A program made the position numbers and the translations under genes. The notes under the pieces were generated by a model that ran no database searches, had not been told where the DNA came from, and saw only the letters and a list, made by a program, of their open reading frames with translations. A stretch of DNA of 29,818 nucleotides. Source: Chara braunii. Its lineage: Eukaryota > Streptophyta > Charophyceae > Charales > Characeae. The stretch lies in NCBI GenBank assembly GCA_003427395.1, contig BFEA01000190.1, positions 76,460 to 106,277 of the forward strand. The letters run 5' to 3'. Numbering within the stretch: the stretch's first letter is position 1; the number at the start of each line of letters is the position of its first letter. Positions 28,242 through 29,818 of this stretch are shown here, in pieces.

Positions 28242-29340
28242 TCACTCCCAACGTTTGGTGATTTGGTCGAGAGTTCTGATTGGTTTACGCGCTGCTTTGT
28301 AGCCCTTCTTCACTGTGTATTGGTACAGAGTCATTGTTTGGGATCCCCCCCATTTCCACTCCCATTCCAATGGGTCGAATGGGAGGCACTGCTGCGGGGT
28401 GGAGGGTTCATATTGGAAGAAACCATCCTTTTGGTTCCCCACAACCTTGATTGTAGTGAGACAGGATGCAAGAAGCTGTGTATCTAGTTTGTCTTGGCGA
28501 TGCAGTGTTGACCATCTGGCCCCTGGCATGGCCGGGCAGTAAGCCCGAAGTGAAACCTGGTGGTCCCTGATATTTTGCACATTGTACAGAACCATGGGAA
28601 GGGCCAAGGAGTCTGTCGTGACCACCCAGTCATCTTGAGCGAGTCGGGGGCCCATTTTAAGGATTCGGATCCACGCCAAAGGGATCGCTTCCTGTAAGAA
28701 CCTGTAAGCCCTGGGCCATGTTTGCAATCTGGTCTGTCTCAGTCTTGAGTTGATCCACCGAAGCCCATGACCGAGAGGGGATGTCCCATATGCCCCCCAC
28801 CTTGTAAATTCCTTTCTGCACCCATCGTTTCCAATTGGAGTTCCCCTTGAGGGAGAGGGGTAGGCCATTGCGGTCCACGATTTGTGGATGTCCGAACAGG
28901 GGTTGACGCCATATTTCCTCCCATTTGAGTGGCACCGGGGTTTGGGCCGGACCCCTTTCCCTCCAGAGGGTAAGCATGTCTGTCCACAACGGATCCACTC
29001 GCAGATCTTGCCTAGCACGACCTGCGGGTGTGTTATCAGTGTCTGATCGGGGGCCGCGAGGGATGGACCACCATTTGTTTGTTAGCCATTGGAAGGGATG
29101 TACCGGGCGGAGGGGGTGGGATGGAGGGGCTAAGCAAGCCATTTGAATTTGTGCGTATGCGGCCCAGGCCCCAGGGGATGTCGTTTCCAAGTACGAGGCG
29201 CACGAGGAACTTGAAGATAAGAGCTTTGATCTCCTCCTCTGGATCGATAACCCCTAGACCGCCTTGAGATCTGGGCTGTACAATAGTCTCCCATGCCACT
29301 CTTTTTATTGCATGAGTGTCGTTGTGGTCGTTTTTCCACA
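28242..29340 (-). pseudogene. LINE B ORF2 connection region
   Basis: Three overlapping minus-strand frames follow one another. First comes QGGLGVIDPEEEIKALIFKF (29299 frame), then NKWWSIPRGPRSD through WVQKGIYKVGGIWD (29190 frame), then EAIPLAWIRILKMGPR through PLEWEWKWGGSQTMTLYQYT (29018 frame). Each aligns with LINE A and LINE C in order. At least two frameshifts make it a remnant. Confidence 0.75.
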
Positions 29341-29356
29341 GGTAGGCTGATGCCGC

Positions 29357-29650
29357 CTATTTAAGTTTGGAAATATGTTTATGGTCAAGTTGCCAGAAGG
29401 CAACTTTGTACCACATAGAGGCAAAAATGACATTGTTGATGGCTAGTGCGCGCCCTACCAGGGATGTGTGTTTGGCATCCCAACACGCAAGTTTCTTGAC
29501 GGCGAGCTCAACGAGGGAATCTCCGTGGTCGGAAGGAGGACCCATAGCAGTTAGGTTCACTCCCAAGACCCTGATTGCAGTCTCCCTGTGTCTCCTTGGT
29601 GAACAAGTTCTTACTGTAGCGATGGACGGATACTGTGGGATGACAGGGAG
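29357..29650 (-). pseudogene. LINE B reverse transcriptase C-terminal part, 5'-truncated
   Basis: The minus-strand frame includes ETAIRVLGVNLTAMGPPSDH and ALAINNVIFASMWYKVAFWQ, matching SSPIRVLGITL and VINNVILASLWYKSAIW of LINE C. Catalytic motifs A-C are absent. Similarity fades at about 29650, next to the palindromic hammerhead cluster, so the LINE is 5'-truncated there. Confidence 0.75.
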
Positions 29651-29675
29651 AAGGCAACGAAAAACGAGGGTTAGT

Positions 29676-29757
29676 GACAAACTGTTACATCGCAGTTTCA
29701 CGGACTCATCAGGAGGCTGGACAAATATGTTCGGCCTCCTGATGAGTCGGTGAAACT
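29676..29757. repeat. Near-perfect palindrome carrying hammerhead cores on both strands
   Basis: AGTTTCAC (29693-29700), a G-G mismatch, then GACTCATCAGGAGGC (29703-29717) pair with GCCTCCTGATGAGTC and GTGAAACT ending at 29757. Pairing continues inward through GGACA/TGTTC to a 4-base loop. On the minus strand the left arm reads CTGATGAGTC...GTAACAGTTTGTC (29712 to 29676). That is a hammerhead-like unit with helix III ACA/UGU but GUA in place of the required GAA and a broken helix II, so it is predicted inactive. Confidence 0.7.
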
Positions 29758-29781
29758 CCGACGAAGCAGTATGTCAGAGCC
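29733..29781 (+). ncRNA. Hammerhead ribozyme-like motif, probably weakened
   Basis: CUGAUGA is at 29739-29745. Helix II GTCGG/CCGAC (29746-29750, 29758-29762) is perfect around the 7-nt loop TGAAACT. GAA is at 29763-29765. Helix III is GCA/UGU (29766-29768, 29772-29774) with loop GUA and a G-U at the position that is normally A-U, and C775 is the expected cleavage base. Helix I is imperfect: CTC (29736-29738) can pair with GAG (29777-29779) only if A776 bulges. The palindrome on its 5' side would compete with folding. It shares CCTCCTGATGAGTC with the candidate at 24083. Confidence 0.45.
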
Positions 29782-29795
29782 GCTCTAATGAGTCG
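29782..29795 (+). other. Possible third, partial hammerhead core at window edge
   Basis: After ATGTC, AGAG and CTCT can form a small hairpin followed by AATGAGTCG, which resembles CUGAUGAG with G5 changed to A. The rest, if any, runs into the (TC)n tract and out of the window. Weak evidence, noted because tandem hammerheads are common. Confidence 0.2.
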
Positions 29796-29796
29796 T

Positions 29797-29818
29797 TCTC
29801 TCTCTCTCTCTCTCTCTC
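29797..29818. repeat. (TC)n microsatellite at window end
   Basis: At least eleven TC units run to the last base of the window; the full length is not visible. Confidence 0.9.

Noticed and set aside
1-29818. tRNA, rRNA, snRNA or CRISPR content
   Set aside because: No cloverleaf with A and B boxes, no conserved rRNA segments, no plant USE plus TATA arrangement with a U-RNA, and no regularly spaced identical repeats were seen by eye.

Overview
The window looks like intergenic, transposon-dominated DNA from a large nuclear genome of the green plant lineage (land plant or streptophyte alga). The evidence is three decayed L1-type LINE retrotransposons with plant-style domains: a DUF4283-like plus zinc-knuckle ORF1, and ORF2s ending in a zf-RVT zinc finger. 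Other signs are a TTTAGGG-type telo-box, many long A/T homopolymers, microsatellites and fold-back elements. No intact cellular gene, rRNA, tRNA or CRISPR array could be supported. The genus cannot be read from the sequence. A charophyte such as Chara would fit, but that is a guess.

Layout. 1-2850: unassigned DNA with a TATA-like promoter near 957 and degenerate repeats. 3541-6130: remains of one LINE (L1), with a structured 5' region, an inserted or truncated LINE 3' tail ending in poly(A) at 4566, a long open ORF1 and an overlapping second ORF. 6180-11590: unassigned DNA with several families of degenerate local repeats, including a 141-bp tandem duplication and a 121-bp triplication. 12895-18110: the second LINE (LINE A, plus strand). 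Its 5' region resembles that at 3541-3985, followed by an endonuclease, a reverse transcriptase split by a 324-bp palindromic fold-back element, and a zf-RVT C-terminus. It is full of stops and frameshifts, and the catalytic YADD box is changed to LTDD. 18270-19110: a (TA)n tract and a pyrimidine-rich, telo-box-bearing promoter-like stretch. 19115-22860: LINE C (minus strand), the best preserved ORF2, with an intact FADD box. 22870-26750: unassigned DNA holding a hammerhead ribozyme candidate at 24083-24126, a double G-box, a TATA box, LINE/SINE tails and a small inverted-repeat element. 27412-27464: a run of 53 G. 27666-29650: LINE B (minus strand), 5'-truncated. 29676-29795: a near-perfect palindrome whose arms both carry hammerhead-like cores.

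The most interesting content is the hammerhead family. The candidate at 24083-24126 has every invariant core position and a very short helix III, as in the type I hammerheads known from Penelope-like elements and animal retrozymes. A related but weakened motif is arranged head-to-head at the window end. The second most interesting item is a 3'-terminal hairpin shared by two retroposon tails: its 14-nt loop is nearly identical while its stems differ but remain paired. Everything rests on reading by eye; no alignment, folding or database search was run.
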